64,000 nt of DNA from NCBI RefSeq assembly GCF_900109915.1, contig NZ_FOBU01000001.1:1060764-1124763 (forward strand), given 5' to 3'. Of this stretch, positions 1 to 8,495 are shown piece after piece. The stretch comes from Luteibacter sp. UNCMF331Sha3.1 (GTDB lineage: Bacteria > Pseudomonadota > Gammaproteobacteria > Xanthomonadales > Rhodanobacteraceae). How positions within the stretch are numbered: position 1 is the stretch's first letter; each line of letters opens with the position of its first letter. A program made the translations under genes and the position numbers. The notes below the pieces were generated by a model. That model saw only the letters and a list, made by a program, of their open reading frames with translations, made no database searches and was not told the DNA's origin.

Positions 1-1
1 G

Positions 2-202
2 CGGCAGCTCAACTCACCCTACAAGCAGCTGGCCGAGATGAACGTGATGCAGGCCATCCAGACCCCGCTGTCACAGAGCAGTCAGGAAGCACCCATGCAT
101 GTGCAAAACAACGTCCAACAGCGGGCGCAGGCCGAGCAACAGCAGCAAACCCAACAGCGAGACCAGGCGCAACAGGCGGCCGGTCCTTCAATGGCCAGAT
201 GA
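2..202 (+). CDS. C-terminal end of a Gln-rich protein, probable XVIPCD-type T4SS effector tail (partial)
   Basis: Only the last 66 codons are visible; the frame is open to the left edge and ends at TGA 200-202. The visible part begins with a polar stretch containing the motif IQTPLSQSSQEA, followed by a strongly glutamine-rich tail and a short end (GPSMAR). A Gln-rich tail after a TPxxxS-like motif is typical of XVIPCD domains, the C-terminal secretion signals that bind the VirD4 coupling protein in antibacterial type IV secretion effectors of Xanthomonadales. The catalytic part lies outside the window, so no enzymatic function can be given. It runs towards the 3' end of a tRNA-Gly gene. Real coding is likely; the XVIPCD assignment is inference from composition and one motif. 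Confidence 0.55.
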   Translation, partial: RQLNSPYKQLAEMNVMQAIQTPLSQSSQEAPMHVQNNVQQRAQAEQQQQTQQRDQAQQAAGPSMAR

Positions 203-220
203 CGGCATCGTAAGGGAAGC

Positions 221-294
221 TGGAGCGGGTGAAGGGAATCGAACCCTCGTCAGTAGCTTGGGAAGCTACAGCTCTACCATTGAGCTACACCCGC
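221..294 (-). tRNA. tRNA-Gly, anticodon CCC
   Basis: The minus strand folds into a full cloverleaf. The acceptor stem is GCGGGTG paired with CACCCGC, the D-arm starts GCTCAATGG, and the anticodon stem GTAGC/GCTAC encloses the seven-base loop TTCCCAA, giving anticodon CCC (reads GGG). The T-arm contains GAGGGTTCGATTCCCTT. The discriminator T and the CCA end are encoded at 221-224. A TATTAC box at 309-314 on the same strand is a possible -10. Confidence 0.96.
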
Positions 295-428
295 GTCGGG
301 CTGGGATGGTAATACGACAGCGGCGGCGGGGGAAAGGTGGCGGCTGGCTGAACGTGTCCGGGAGGCCCAATGCCTCGTGCGGGGGCTGGGCGCATAATCG
401 GGGCGGGAATCCCCAGGAGGGTCGTGTC

Positions 429-1160
429 ATGCGTCGTTCGGTGTCGCTTTCGGTCGCGGTCGCGCTGGTGCTTGGCTCCGGTGCCGTTCTGGCGCAGTCG
501 CGCAGTGTCTCTACCGCCGATATGCCGAAGCCGGGGGTGAGCTACATCGCCGGGCCTTCCGCGCCCGTGCGCAAGGAAACCGTCGGTACCGGATCGCTGC
601 CTCAGCCCACGCGGCTCTATGTCGGTGGGCAGGTGTCGGTCGGGGGCGGGGGTTATCAGACGCAGGATGGGTACGGAAACTCGGTCTCCGAGAGTGGCTA
701 TGGCTACGGCTACGGTGGGGGCTACCCGCCGGGTTACGGGTATGACAACGGTGGCTATGGCCATGGCGGGTATGGCGACCACGGTGGTGGCCATGGGTAT
801 TCGGGGCATGGCGGGCATGACGACGACGGTCCGGGGCATGGGCATGGTGGCGGGCATGATCATGATGGCCGGCCTGGGCGTGGTGGGTCGTTGACGCTGG
901 CCGCGCCGCCGGGGAATGTCCCGGGTCGTGGGACGACGGCCGGGGCTGGTGTGAACCTTGCGCCTGACCGACCGTCGCGGCCGGATCGGGGTTACCGCGA
1001 TGATCGTGGGTGGAATAACGGTGGGTATGCACCGCCGATTCAGCCCGGCACCGGGGTGACGAATAGTCGTTTTCCGCAGCCGGGGACCGGGATGGGGAAT
1101 GGGAATCAGCCGGGGACGGGGGTTCCTATGCGGGGTGGATGGCGGGGGAATGGGCGGTGA
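429..1160 (+). CDS. Secreted Gly/Tyr/His-rich low-complexity protein
   Basis: 243 residues. The start is fixed by a perfect AGGAGG at 415-420, eight bases before ATG 429. Residues 1-22 form a signal peptide (RR, hydrophobic VALVLGSGAVLA, cleavage after LAQ). The mature protein begins with an ordered-looking stretch (about residues 25-70). It continues with a Gly/Tyr repeat region of YGYGGG-type units and then a Gly/His/Asp stretch with repeated GHGG and HDDDGPGHGHGG motifs. The tail carries three QPGTG repeats. The function is unknown; histidine clusters suggest divalent-metal binding and the Gly/Tyr part suggests a surface or matrix role, both inference. It stands alone, followed by REP-like hairpins. 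Confidence 0.75.
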   Translation: MRRSVSLSVAVALVLGSGAVLAQSRSVSTADMPKPGVSYIAGPSAPVRKETVGTGSLPQPTRLYVGGQVSVGGGGYQTQDGYGNSVSESGYGYGYGGGYPPGYGYDNGGYGHGGYGDHGGGHGYSGHGGHDDDGPGHGHGGGHDHDGRPGRGGSLTLAAPPGNVPGRGTTAGAGVNLAPDRPSRPDRGYRDDRGWNNGGYAPPIQPGTGVTNSRFPQPGTGMGNGNQPGTGVPMRGGWRGNGR

Positions 1161-1170
1161 GGTGCAGTGG

Positions 1171-1207
1171 CCCGCTGCGCGGGTTCGCCAGCGGGCTGGC
1201 TCCCACC
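1171..1207. repeat. REP-like element, single reverse-orientation copy
   Basis: A small hairpin CCCGC-TGC-GCGGG (1171-1183) is followed by CGCCAGCGGGCTGGCTCCC and ACC (1186-1207). The latter is the same unit that recurs at 3764, 14567, 16190 and 58952. It lies in the 87-bp gap before trmB. Confidence 0.7.
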
Positions 1208-1247
1208 CCTTCGGTAGGCGGGCCGGGTCTCGCGGTAGAATTGGCGG

Positions 1248-1979
1248 ATGGTAGACGACGAACTTCCGGGCGACGCCCCTTTTCACCGACGTATTCGTAG
1301 CTTCGTGCTGCGCGAAGGGCGTATGACGCCGGCGCAGCAGCGTGCGTTCGACGACCACTGGGCGCGTTTCGGGCTCGACTACACGGGCAACGGGCGCGAT
1401 CTGGCTGCCACGTTCGGGCGCGACGCGCCGCGCGTGCTCGAGATCGGTTTCGGCAATGGCGAAGCGCTGGCCTGGGCGAGCGAGCACGATCTGGCGCGCG
1501 ACTACGTCGGCGTCGAAGTGCACGGTCCCGGTGTCGGCCGGCTGATGAACGCGCTCGCCGCGCGCGACGCGTCGAACGTGCGCCTCTACAAGCACGACGC
1601 CGTGGAAGTGCTCGAGAACGAGATCCCGCCCGGCAGCCTTTCCGAAGTGCGCATCTGGTTTCCGGATCCGTGGCACAAGAAGCGTCACAACAAGCGTCGT
1701 CTCGTGCAGCCCGCGTTCGTCGAACTGCTGGCCTCGCGCATGGCGCCCGGTGGCCTGCTGCATCTGGCCACCGACTGGGAAGCGTATGCGGAGCACATGC
1801 GCGAGACCATGGAAGCCGCGTCGGGCTGGCGCAACCGCGTCGGGCCCGGTGCCGTCGCCGAGCGTCCCGCGTGGCGTATCGAAACGCACTTCGAGCGGCG
1901 TGGCACGCGTCTGGGCCACGGCGTGTGGGATTACCTATACGAATGGATAGGGCCCAACGACAGGTTGTTGACTGATTAG
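1248..1979 (+). CDS. trmB: tRNA (guanine-N7)-methyltransferase
   Basis: 243 residues, normal for TrmB. The enzyme methylates G46 in the variable loop of tRNAs using S-adenosylmethionine. The SAM-binding motif [10 protein letters not shown] is at residues 63-72, the family hallmark [14 protein letters not shown] at 138-151, and TDWEAY at 175-180. All match the E. coli enzyme class. A TAGAAT box (1236-1241) lies only six bases before the ATG and there is no good Shine-Dalgarno, so the message may be leaderless. The gene is followed at 45 bp by poxB in the same direction; no functional link is evident. Confidence 0.97.
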   Translation: MVDDELPGDAPFHRRIRSFVLREGRMTPAQQRAFDDHWARFGLDYTGNGRDLAATFGRDAPRVLEIGFGNGEALAWASEHDLARDYVGVEVHGPGVGRLMNALAARDASNVRLYKHDAVEVLENEIPPGSLSEVRIWFPDPWHKKRHNKRRLVQPAFVELLASRMAPGGLLHLATDWEAYAEHMRETMEAASGWRNRVGPGAVAERPAWRIETHFERRGTRLGHGVWDYLYEWIGPNDRLLTD

Positions 1980-2024
1980 GGCGCATAACATGGGGTTCAC
2001 CGTCCCAGACCGGAGCCCCATCCG

Positions 2025-3758
2025 ATGTCCATCTCCAACCTCGCCGACCTCATTGCGGAAACCCTCGAAGAAGCGGGTGTTCGCCGCATCTATGGCCTCG
2101 TAGGCGACAGCCTCAACGCCATCACCGATTCGCTGCGCGAACGCGATGCGATCGAGTGGGTACACGTGCGGCATGAAGAGTCGGCGGCGTTCGCCGCGGG
2201 CGGCGAAGCGCAACTCACCGGCGAGCTCGCCGTCTGCGCGGGCAGCTGCGGTCCGGGCAACCTGCATCTGATCAACGGCCTGTTCGATTGCCATCGCACG
2301 CGCACGCCGGTGCTCGCGATCGCGGCGCACATCCCCAGCTCGGAAATCGGCAGCGGGTATTTCCAGGAGACGCATCCGACGGAACTCTTCCGCGAGTGCA
2401 GCGTGTATTGCGAAATGGTGTCGGACGCGTCGCAGATGCCGCGCGTGCTCGAATCCGCCATTCGTGCCGCGGTGGGGCAACGTGGCGTGGCGGTGGTGGT
2501 GATTCCCGGCGACGTCGCGATGCGCAAGTCGCCGGTGAAGAAGGTCACGCCTGTCGCGGGCCTGCTGCCGCCGGCACCCAAGGTGATCCCCGCCGAACGC
2601 GAACTCGACGCACTGGCCGCTCTGCTGAACGCGGGCAAGCGCGTGACGTTGCTCTGCGGTCGCGGCACCGCCGGCGCGCATGACGACCTCATCGCGCTTG
2701 CGGAAGCGCTGAAGTCCCCGATCGTGCATGCGCTCGGCGGCAAGGAATTCGTCGAATACGACAACCCGTTCGACGTCGGCATGACGGGCCTGATCGGTTT
2801 CAGTTCGGGCTATCACGCGATGGAGGATTGCGACACGCTGCTGATGCTCGGCACCGATTTCCCGTATCGCCAGTTCTATCCGGAAGAGGCGACGATCGCG
2901 CAGGTGGACATCCGTCCGGGCAACATCGGTCGCCGCTGTCGCGTCGATCTCGGCGTCGTCGGCGATGTGGGCGAGACGATCCGCGCGCTGCTCCCGCGCA
3001 TCGAACCGAAGCGCCTGCGCGGACATCTCGATCGCTGCCTCGCCCACTACGCCCGTGCGCGCGAAGGCCTCGACGAACTCGCACGCATCGATGGCGGCCA
3101 CGACCTCATCCACCCGCAGCAAGTGACGCGACTCGTCAGCGATCTCGCCGAAGAGGATGCCGTGTTCACCTGCGACGTCGGTACGCCCACCATCTGGGCG
3201 GCACGCTACCTGCGCATGAACGGCAAACGTCGGTTGCTCGGCTCGTTCGTGCATGGCTCGATGGCCAACGCGATGCCGCAGGCCATCGGTGCGCAGGCGG
3301 CGTTCCCGGACCGGCAGGTGATCTCGCTCTCCGGCGACGGCGGCTTCTCCATGCTCATGGGCGACTTCATCACGTTGGCCCAGCAGGGGCTCCCGGTGAA
3401 GGTGATCGTGCTGAACAACGGCACGCTCGGGTTCGTCGAGCTGGAGATGAAGGCCTCGGGCTACGTCGAGACCGGCGTCGAACTGAACAATCCGGATTTC
3501 GCGGCGATGGCGAACGCCATGGGCATCCATGGGCGCCGCGTTACCCGCGCCAGCGACCTGCAGTCGGCGATCGCCGAGGTGCTCTCGCACGAGGGTCCGG
3601 CGTTGCTGGATGTCGTCAGCAACCGCCTCGAGCTGGCGATGCCGCCGAAGATCACCGCCGAGCAGGCCAAGGGTTTCAGCCTGTATGCGCTGAAGGCCGT
3701 GATGAGTGGACGGGGCGACAGCATCGTGGATCTGGCGGTGAGCAACCTGAGTCGATGA
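2025..3758 (+). CDS. poxB: Pyruvate dehydrogenase (quinone), pyruvate oxidase
   Basis: 577 residues. A ThDP- and FAD-dependent peripheral membrane flavoenzyme that decarboxylates pyruvate to acetate and CO2 and passes electrons to quinone. The N-terminal PYR domain holds [10 protein letters not shown] with catalytic Glu51. A long block around residues 70-130 ([31 protein letters not shown]) is nearly identical to E. coli PoxB. The ThDP/Mg motif starts GDGGF at 437-441. The C-terminus ([20 protein letters not shown]) retains the lipid-activated membrane-binding region of PoxB, which separates it from acetolactate synthases. It is probably monocistronic; a REP hairpin follows and may end transcription. 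In E. coli poxB is a stationary-phase gene; nothing here proves that regulation. Confidence 0.94.
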   Translation: MSISNLADLIAETLEEAGVRRIYGLVGDSLNAITDSLRERDAIEWVHVRHEESAAFAAGGEAQLTGELAVCAGSCGPGNLHLINGLFDCHRTRTPVLAIAAHIPSSEIGSGYFQETHPTELFRECSVYCEMVSDASQMPRVLESAIRAAVGQRGVAVVVIPGDVAMRKSPVKKVTPVAGLLPPAPKVIPAERELDALAALLNAGKRVTLLCGRGTAGAHDDLIALAEALKSPIVHALGGKEFVEYDNPFDVGMTGLIGFSSGYHAMEDCDTLLMLGTDFPYRQFYPEEATIAQVDIRPGNIGRRCRVDLGVVGDVGETIRALLPRIEPKRLRGHLDRCLAHYARAREGLDELARIDGGHDLIHPQQVTRLVSDLAEEDAVFTCDVGTPTIWAARYLRMNGKRRLLGSFVHGSMANAMPQAIGAQAAFPDRQVISLSGDGGFSMLMGDFITLAQQGLPVKVIVLNNGTLGFVELEMKASGYVETGVELNNPDFAAMANAMGIHGRRVTRASDLQSAIAEVLSHEGPALLDVVSNRLELAMPPKITAEQAKGFSLYALKAVMSGRGDSIVDLAVSNLSR

Positions 3759-3763
3759 CGGCT

Positions 3764-3795
3764 CGGGTGGGAGCCAGCCCGCTGGCTCCCACCCG
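3764..3795. repeat. REP hairpin, perfect 15-bp stem
   Basis: The arm CGGGTGGGAGCCAGC (3764-3778) pairs perfectly with GCTGGCTCCCACCCG (3781-3795) around two central bases. It is a compact palindromic form of the GGGAGCCAGC repeat family, six bases after the poxB stop codon. It has no T-run but could act as a 3' mRNA stabiliser or weak terminator. Confidence 0.8.
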
Positions 3796-3902
3796 CTTCA
3801 GCCGCGAGCCAACCTCTGCGCGTATACTCCTGCGGCAATAACAGCAGCTGGCCGCGCCATGCCACCGCACGCTTCCATCGACCGGATCCGGACAGCCGGC
3901 AA

Positions 3903-5744
3903 GTGGCACTGACCCTTACTCCCGAAATGATCCTCGTGCTGGGCCTGGTGGGCTTCACCATGCTCATGCTCGTTCTGGAGTGGATCCGGGCCGACATGGT
4001 CGCGCTGCTGGTCGTGGTCACCATCGGCCTCACGGGGCTGATTCCCGGCGACCAGGTGTTCAACGGCTTCGCCGGTAACGCCGTCATCGCCATCATCGCC
4101 ATCATGATCATGGGCGCCGGCCTCGACCGCGCCGGCGTGCTCAACCTCACCGCCGCCTTCGTCATGCGCATGGCCCGGGGCGTCGAGTCCCGCCTCGGCG
4201 TGGTGGTGAACAGCGTCACCAGCCTCTTCAGCGCCGTCATTCCGAGCCAGGCCCTCGCCGCGCTGATGATCCCGGTCACCAGCCGCCTCTCCGCCCGCAC
4301 GGGCGTGCCGATGTCGCGGCTGCTGCTGCCCATGGCGTTCTGCATCCTGACGGCCACCAACACCACGCTGATCGCGAACTCGCCGCTGATCGTCCTCAAC
4401 GACCTGATCGCCAGCGCCAACAGCAACCTGCCCCCGGGCGCGCACACGATGCCGAAATTCGGCCTCTTCAGCGTGACGCCGGTCGGTCTCGTGCTGGCGG
4501 TGGTGGGCGTGCTGTTCTTCTATTTCTTCACCCCGAAGCTGCTGCCCGAGCGCGAGGACGACCGCCTCAAGGTGACGCCCGGCCGTACGGAAAGCTACTT
4601 CGCCGACACCTACGGCATCGCTGGCGAGACCGCCGAGCTCACGGTCACGGCCGAGAGCCCGCTGGTGGGCATGAGCATCGGCGAGGTGGAACAACTCCAC
4701 GGCGCCCCCCTGATCCTGGCGATCAAGAACGGCAACGAGAGCCGCGTCGCCCCGCCTTCGGATCAGATGATCTGGGTGGGCACGGTGCTCGGCGTGCTGG
4801 CGCCGCGCGACGCGATCAACGCCTTCGCCAACAACCAGCTCTGCCGCGTGTCGTGGCGCATGCGCCAGCTCGGCGAGCAGTTCAACACCACGCGCGCGGG
4901 TATTTCCGAGGCCGTGGTGCCGCCGAGTTCGCGGTTCATCAAGCAGTCCGTGGGCGACCTTCGCCTGCGCAAGCGCTTCGGCATTTCGGTGCTGGCCGTG
5001 AACCGCGGCGACGAAGTCTTCCGCGAAGACGTGCGCGCCGTGACGCTGCGGGCCGGCGACACCCTGGTGCTGCACAGCAAGTGGCGCGACCTGATGCTGG
5101 CGGAGGAAGACCGCGACATCGTGGTCGTCACCGACATTCCGAAGGAGGAACAGCGCCCCGGCAAGATCTGGCAGGCCGTGGGCTTCTTCGTGCTGGCCAA
5201 GTGCCTCGCGCTGTTCACCCACCTCGATCTGTCCGTGGCGATGATGACCGGCGCCGTGGGCATGCTGCTCACGGGCGTGCTGAACATGGACGAGGCCTAC
5301 AAGGCCATCAACTGGAAGACGATCTTCGTCACCGCCTGCCTCATTCCACTGGGCTGGTCGATGGACTCCACCGGCACCGCCTCGTGGATCGCCCAGGAAG
5401 TGCTCGCCACCCTCGGCCATGCGCCGCAGTGGACGCTGCAGCTGTCGATCGCCGTGCTGACGCTGCTGTTCTCGCAGGTGATGTCGAACGTCGGCGCCAC
5501 GGTGATGATGGTGCCGATCGCGATCAGCGTGGCCGTGAGTACGGGCGGCAACCCCTCGGCCTATGCGCTGATCGTGGCGGTCTCGTCGTCCAACACGTTC
5601 CTGCTGTCGTCCGGCCACCCTGCCCTGATGATGGTCGCGGGCCCCGGCGGCTACCGCGGCAAGGACTTCCTCCGGGTCGGCATCCCGCTCACCATCCTGG
5701 TGCTGGCGATCACCCTCGTCACCATCAACCTGATGTACCGCTGA
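3903..5744 (+). CDS. SLC13-family anion permease with two RCK_C domains
   Basis: 613 residues of inner-membrane transporter. Hydrophobic segments fill residues 1-220 and 420-613. The hydrophilic centre carries two TrkA-C-like (RCK_C) modules, about 235-315 (ESPLVGMSIGEVEQLHGAPL) and 325-415 (SVGDLRLRKRFGISVLAVNRGD). This is the layout of bacterial SLC13/DASS-type permeases for sulfate or dicarboxylates. The TATNTTLIANSP and SSSNTFLLSSGHPA stretches are the Asn/Thr-rich substrate and Na+ loops. The GTG at 3903 gives the longest family-like N-terminus; ATG 3927 is an alternative. A TATACT box (3823-3828) may be the -10. The substrate cannot be told from sequence. Confidence 0.88.
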   Translation: MALTLTPEMILVLGLVGFTMLMLVLEWIRADMVALLVVVTIGLTGLIPGDQVFNGFAGNAVIAIIAIMIMGAGLDRAGVLNLTAAFVMRMARGVESRLGVVVNSVTSLFSAVIPSQALAALMIPVTSRLSARTGVPMSRLLLPMAFCILTATNTTLIANSPLIVLNDLIASANSNLPPGAHTMPKFGLFSVTPVGLVLAVVGVLFFYFFTPKLLPEREDDRLKVTPGRTESYFADTYGIAGETAELTVTAESPLVGMSIGEVEQLHGAPLILAIKNGNESRVAPPSDQMIWVGTVLGVLAPRDAINAFANNQLCRVSWRMRQLGEQFNTTRAGISEAVVPPSSRFIKQSVGDLRLRKRFGISVLAVNRGDEVFREDVRAVTLRAGDTLVLHSKWRDLMLAEEDRDIVVVTDIPKEEQRPGKIWQAVGFFVLAKCLALFTHLDLSVAMMTGAVGMLLTGVLNMDEAYKAINWKTIFVTACLIPLGWSMDSTGTASWIAQEVLATLGHAPQWTLQLSIAVLTLLFSQVMSNVGATVMMVPIAISVAVSTGGNPSAYALIVAVSSSNTFLLSSGHPALMMVAGPGGYRGKDFLRVGIPLTILVLAITLVTINLMYR

Positions 5745-5752
5745 GCGATTTC

Positions 5753-6094
5753 TCAGACGAGGTGAACGGCGCCGTCGGTCACGCCCACCGCGAGCGACCG
5801 CAGGCTTTCTCCCTTGCACGGCCCCTGCGTGCACTCACCCGAGTCGGCCGTGAAGCTCGCGCCGTGGGCGGCGCAGACGATCGTGCCGTGGCGCACCAGA
5901 AACTTGCCGGGCGCGTAGTCGAGGCGCCGGCCCGCATGAGGACACACGTTGAAGTACGCGCGCGCTTCGTCGCCGTGCCGGTAGACCAGCAACGACTCCA
6001 TCTCGCCCTCCACGAGCGCACCGACTTCGACGGCGCCCCCGTCGGGAATGTCGGTCAGCAGGCAGAGGGGAGCGGTGGGAGTAGTAGTCGTCAT
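5753..6094 (-). CDS. Rieske-type [2Fe-2S] ferredoxin
   Basis: 113 residues. The cluster ligands are seen as CPHAG (Cys51, His53) and CAAHG (Cys74, His77), the spacing of small NirD/BphA3-like Rieske proteins. There is no signal peptide or membrane anchor, so it is a cytosolic electron carrier or the ferredoxin part of a larger redox system. No oxygenase or reductase gene lies beside it, so the partner is unknown. The start chosen is the ATG at 6094 (MTTTTPTAP), because the upstream extension to 6175 is not Rieske-like and would overlap the divergent gene. The gene is convergent with the SLC13 permease, with eight bases between the stops. Confidence 0.88.
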   Translation of the reverse strand: MTTTTPTAPLCLLTDIPDGGAVEVGALVEGEMESLLVYRHGDEARAYFNVCPHAGRRLDYAPGKFLVRHGTIVCAAHGASFTADSGECTQGPCKGESLRSLAVGVTDGAVHLV

Positions 6095-6174
6095 GGCACT
6101 TGTCTGTGAGGTTCGGATGCCCCAAGGTAAAGAGGCTGATACGCATGTCATTGTGCCATACGGATTTTTAACCA

Positions 6175-6450
6175 ATGCGCTTCGTTTTTCCGCCCATCCG
6201 CCGCTCGCGTCATCCTCTCGTCCGCGCCCTGTCGCTGGTGCTGGGCCTCGCTGCCGTGGGCGTGTTGCTCGTGTTCGGCGTCGTGGTGATCGGCGTGCTC
6301 TTCGCGGGCGGCCTCGCCTTCTTCGCCGTGCGTCAGTGGAAGATGGCGCGTGGCCGCCCCACCGTGGCCCAGCCCGCCGCGCCGAAACAGCCGGACGTGC
6401 TCGAGGGCGAGTTCGTGGTCATTTCGCAGGGTCAGCCCGTCCACCACTGA
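6175..6450 (+). CDS. Small membrane protein of unknown function
   Basis: 91 residues. A basic N-terminus (RRSRHPLVR) leads into a long hydrophobic stretch at residues 18-50 (VLGLAAVGVLLVFGVVVIG, then AGGLAFFAV), enough for one long or two short membrane helices. A polar tail ends LEGEFVVISQGQPVHH. This arrangement occurs in many small proteobacterial inner-membrane proteins. It is divergent from the Rieske gene with an 80-bp gap and 68 bp upstream of the Ada-like gene, so operon membership is possible. No function recognised. Confidence 0.6.
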   Translation: MRFVFPPIRRSRHPLVRALSLVLGLAAVGVLLVFGVVVIGVLFAGGLAFFAVRQWKMARGRPTVAQPAAPKQPDVLEGEFVVISQGQPVHH

Positions 6451-6518
6451 GTCCGCAAGAAGCGGATGGTGGCGGTGCGTTGCCCCGCCTACGCTGGCTT
6501 CCCATGAAGGAGGCCCCC

Positions 6519-7394
6519 ATGAATCAGGCTCATGCCATGCGTCCCGCCGCCGACGATGCCCTCGAACGCGTCCGCGCCACCCTCGAGCGCGACGACGGCG
6601 CCAGCGACCTCGCCAGCCTCGCCGTCGTCGCGGGACTCAGCCCCACGCACCTGCAGCGGGCCTTTCGCCGTCGCTACGGCGTCAGCCCGGCCGAGTACGC
6701 GCGTGCGCGTCGCTTCGATCAGCTGCGCGAAGCGCTGCGCGAGGGCACCGCAGTCACGGACGCCGTTTACGAGGCCGGTTTCGGTTCCGGCAGCCGTGTC
6801 TACGAAGAAAGCGACCGCCACCTGGGCATGACCCCGGCGAGTTATCGGGCAGGCGGTGCCGGCGCGTCCATCCGTTTCACCACCACGACGACGCCGCTCG
6901 GCCAGCTGCTGGTCGCGACGACGGCGAAGGGTATCTGTTCCGTCACGCTGGGCGAGGACGATCGCGCTCTCGAAGAACGGCTGGCGGCTGAGTTTCCTCA
7001 TGCGGAGCGCGAGCGTGTCGACGCCGGCCGCCAGGAATGGCTCGACGCGATCATCGCCCGCGTCGCCCACGACCTGGGCTGGAGCGATGCGGATGTCCCC
7101 GCCATGCCGCCGCTCGACGTCGCCGCCACGGCGTTCCAGTGGCGGGTCTGGGACGCCCTCACCCGCATCCCGCGCGGCGAAACCCTGAGCTACGGCGAGC
7201 TCGCCGCCGCCCTGGGCGTGCCGAAGGCGGCGCGCGCCATCGGCCGCGCGTGCGGCAGCAACAAGCTGGCGCTCCTGGTGCCGTGCCACCGCATCATTCG
7301 CGAGGACGGCAGTCTCGGCGGCTGGCGTTGGGGGCTGGGCATCAAGGAACAGCTGCTGGCCACCGAGCGCGCCATGAAAGCCGCTCAAGCCTGA
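6519..7394 (+). CDS. Ada-like protein: AraC-type HTH plus O6-methylguanine-DNA methyltransferase
   Basis: 291 residues. AAGGAGG (6507-6513) lies five bases before the second ATG (6519), so the upstream in-frame ATG at 6504 is rejected. Residues 10-105 form an AraC-type helix-turn-helix pair (LASLAVVAGLSPTHLQRAFR and AVYEAGFGSGSRVYEES). Residues 120-285 form the alkyltransferase, with the acceptor motif LLVPCHRII (Cys256) and preceding ARAIGRACGSN. It removes methyl groups from O6-methylguanine in a single-turnover reaction. The zinc-binding phosphotriester domain of E. coli Ada is missing, so sensing by N-terminal methylation cannot occur as in Ada. Possibly a regulator-repair fusion acting on its own or other ada/alk genes. 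Confidence 0.92.
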   Translation: MNQAHAMRPAADDALERVRATLERDDGASDLASLAVVAGLSPTHLQRAFRRRYGVSPAEYARARRFDQLREALREGTAVTDAVYEAGFGSGSRVYEESDRHLGMTPASYRAGGAGASIRFTTTTTPLGQLLVATTAKGICSVTLGEDDRALEERLAAEFPHAERERVDAGRQEWLDAIIARVAHDLGWSDADVPAMPPLDVAATAFQWRVWDALTRIPRGETLSYGELAAALGVPKAARAIGRACGSNKLALLVPCHRIIREDGSLGGWRWGLGIKEQLLATERAMKAAQA

Positions 7395-7493
7395 CCGTCG
7401 AACGTTTCGCTACCCTCCGGCCGTCGGCGGCGATATCTTGGCAAGCTCTGATTCGCACCGGCCCCGCGGTGCGTCCCTGCCCCGGACCACCGT

Positions 7494-8408
7494 ATGTCTG
7501 ACGCCACCGCGACGCCCATGCCGGGCCCTGTTTCCGTCGTGAACGAGCCCCGCTGGATGGTGCCGCTGGCGCTGTTCGCGCTGTACGTGATCTGGGGATC
7601 GACCTACCTCGGTATCCGCTACGCGCTGGTCAGCTACCCGCCGTTCCTCCTCGCGGCGATCCGTTTCGCGGTCGCCGGCGTGTTGCTGTTCGCCGTGCTG
7701 CGGATACGGGGTGCCGCGTTGCCCACGGCGCGCCAGTGGCGGAACGCGGCTTTCGTCGGCACGCTGCTGCTGGCCGGCGGCAATGGGCTCGTGTGCTTCG
7801 CGGAGCAGTCGGTGAGTTCCGGCATCGCGGCCGTCGCGGTGGCGAGCATGCCGCTGTTCGCCGCCGTCTTCGGCGGCATCTACCGCGAGTGGCCCACGCG
7901 TGGCGAAACGATCGGGCTCCTGCTCGGCTTCGCCGGCGTCATCGTGCTCAATCTCGGTGCCGGATTGTCCGGCGCGCCGCTTGGCGCCATCGCGCTGATC
8001 GTCGCCGCGATGTCGTGGGCGTTCGGCTCGGTGTGGTCGAAGCGCCAGGACATGCCGTCCGGCCCGATGAACACGGCCGCGCAGATGCTCTGCGCCAGCG
8101 TTTCGCTCGCGATCATCGCGCTGCTGCGTGGCGAGCGCTTTCCGCCGCATCCGGAGCCGAGCGCCACGTTCGCGCTGGCCTACCTCATCGTGTTCGGATC
8201 GATCGTCGCGTTCAGTGCGTATCTGTACGTGCTGAAGACCGTGCGGCCTGCGCTTGCCACCAGCTACGCGTATGTGAATCCGCCGGTGGCCGTGCTGTTC
8301 GGCGTGTTGCTCGCCGGCGAGCATGTGGGCGTGTATGAGCTGGCCGGCATGGCGATCATCCTCGTCGGCGTGGGCATCATCACGATGATGCGGGTGCGGA
8401 AGGCCTGA
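7494..8408 (+). CDS. yedA: EamA/DMT-family transporter, YedA-like exporter
   Basis: 304 residues with about ten membrane helices in two EamA repeats. Hallmarks are ALYVIWGSTYLGIRYAL at about 29-45, the second repeat start AAMSWAFGSVWSKRQ, and the conserved PALATSYAYVNPPVAVL near residue 255-271. These match E. coli YedA closely. The family exports small metabolites or drugs; the substrate is unknown. It is monocistronic and is followed by a REP pair. Confidence 0.88.
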   Translation: MSDATATPMPGPVSVVNEPRWMVPLALFALYVIWGSTYLGIRYALVSYPPFLLAAIRFAVAGVLLFAVLRIRGAALPTARQWRNAAFVGTLLLAGGNGLVCFAEQSVSSGIAAVAVASMPLFAAVFGGIYREWPTRGETIGLLLGFAGVIVLNLGAGLSGAPLGAIALIVAAMSWAFGSVWSKRQDMPSGPMNTAAQMLCASVSLAIIALLRGERFPPHPEPSATFALAYLIVFGSIVAFSAYLYVLKTVRPALATSYAYVNPPVAVLFGVLLAGEHVGVYELAGMAIILVGVGIITMMRVRKA

Positions 8409-8426
8409 AGCCTTCGCGACCTGGTG

Positions 8427-8495
8427 TGTGGGAGCGCGCTTGCGCGCGATGGGTCTTGCGGCGAGCACCCATTCGCGCGCAAGCGCGCTCCCACA
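8427..8495. repeat. Inverted REP pair, GGGAGCGCGCTTGCGCGC type
   Basis: The arm TGTGGGAGCGCGCTTGCGCG (extending to 8454) is mirrored by a reverse-complement copy ending CGCGCTCCCACA at 8495. The central linker is CTTGCGGCGAGC. This is the only copy seen of this second REP type; its outer GTGGGAGC and its linker resemble the GGGAGCCAGC family. Confidence 0.85.

Noticed and set aside
221..294. tRNA-Gly as an attachment site with a repeated 3' end
   Set aside because: I noticed no second copy of the tRNA 3' end and no integrase in the window; an exhaustive repeat search could not be run.
99..428. N-terminal extension of the Gly/His-rich protein through the tRNA region
   Set aside because: It would translate across the tRNA-Gly gene; the AGGAGG-supported ATG at 429 starts a proper signal peptide.
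285..1919. A 544-codon minus-strand frame covering the secreted protein and trmB
   Set aside because: Antisense to trmB, low-complexity Arg/His/Pro product, a shadow frame.
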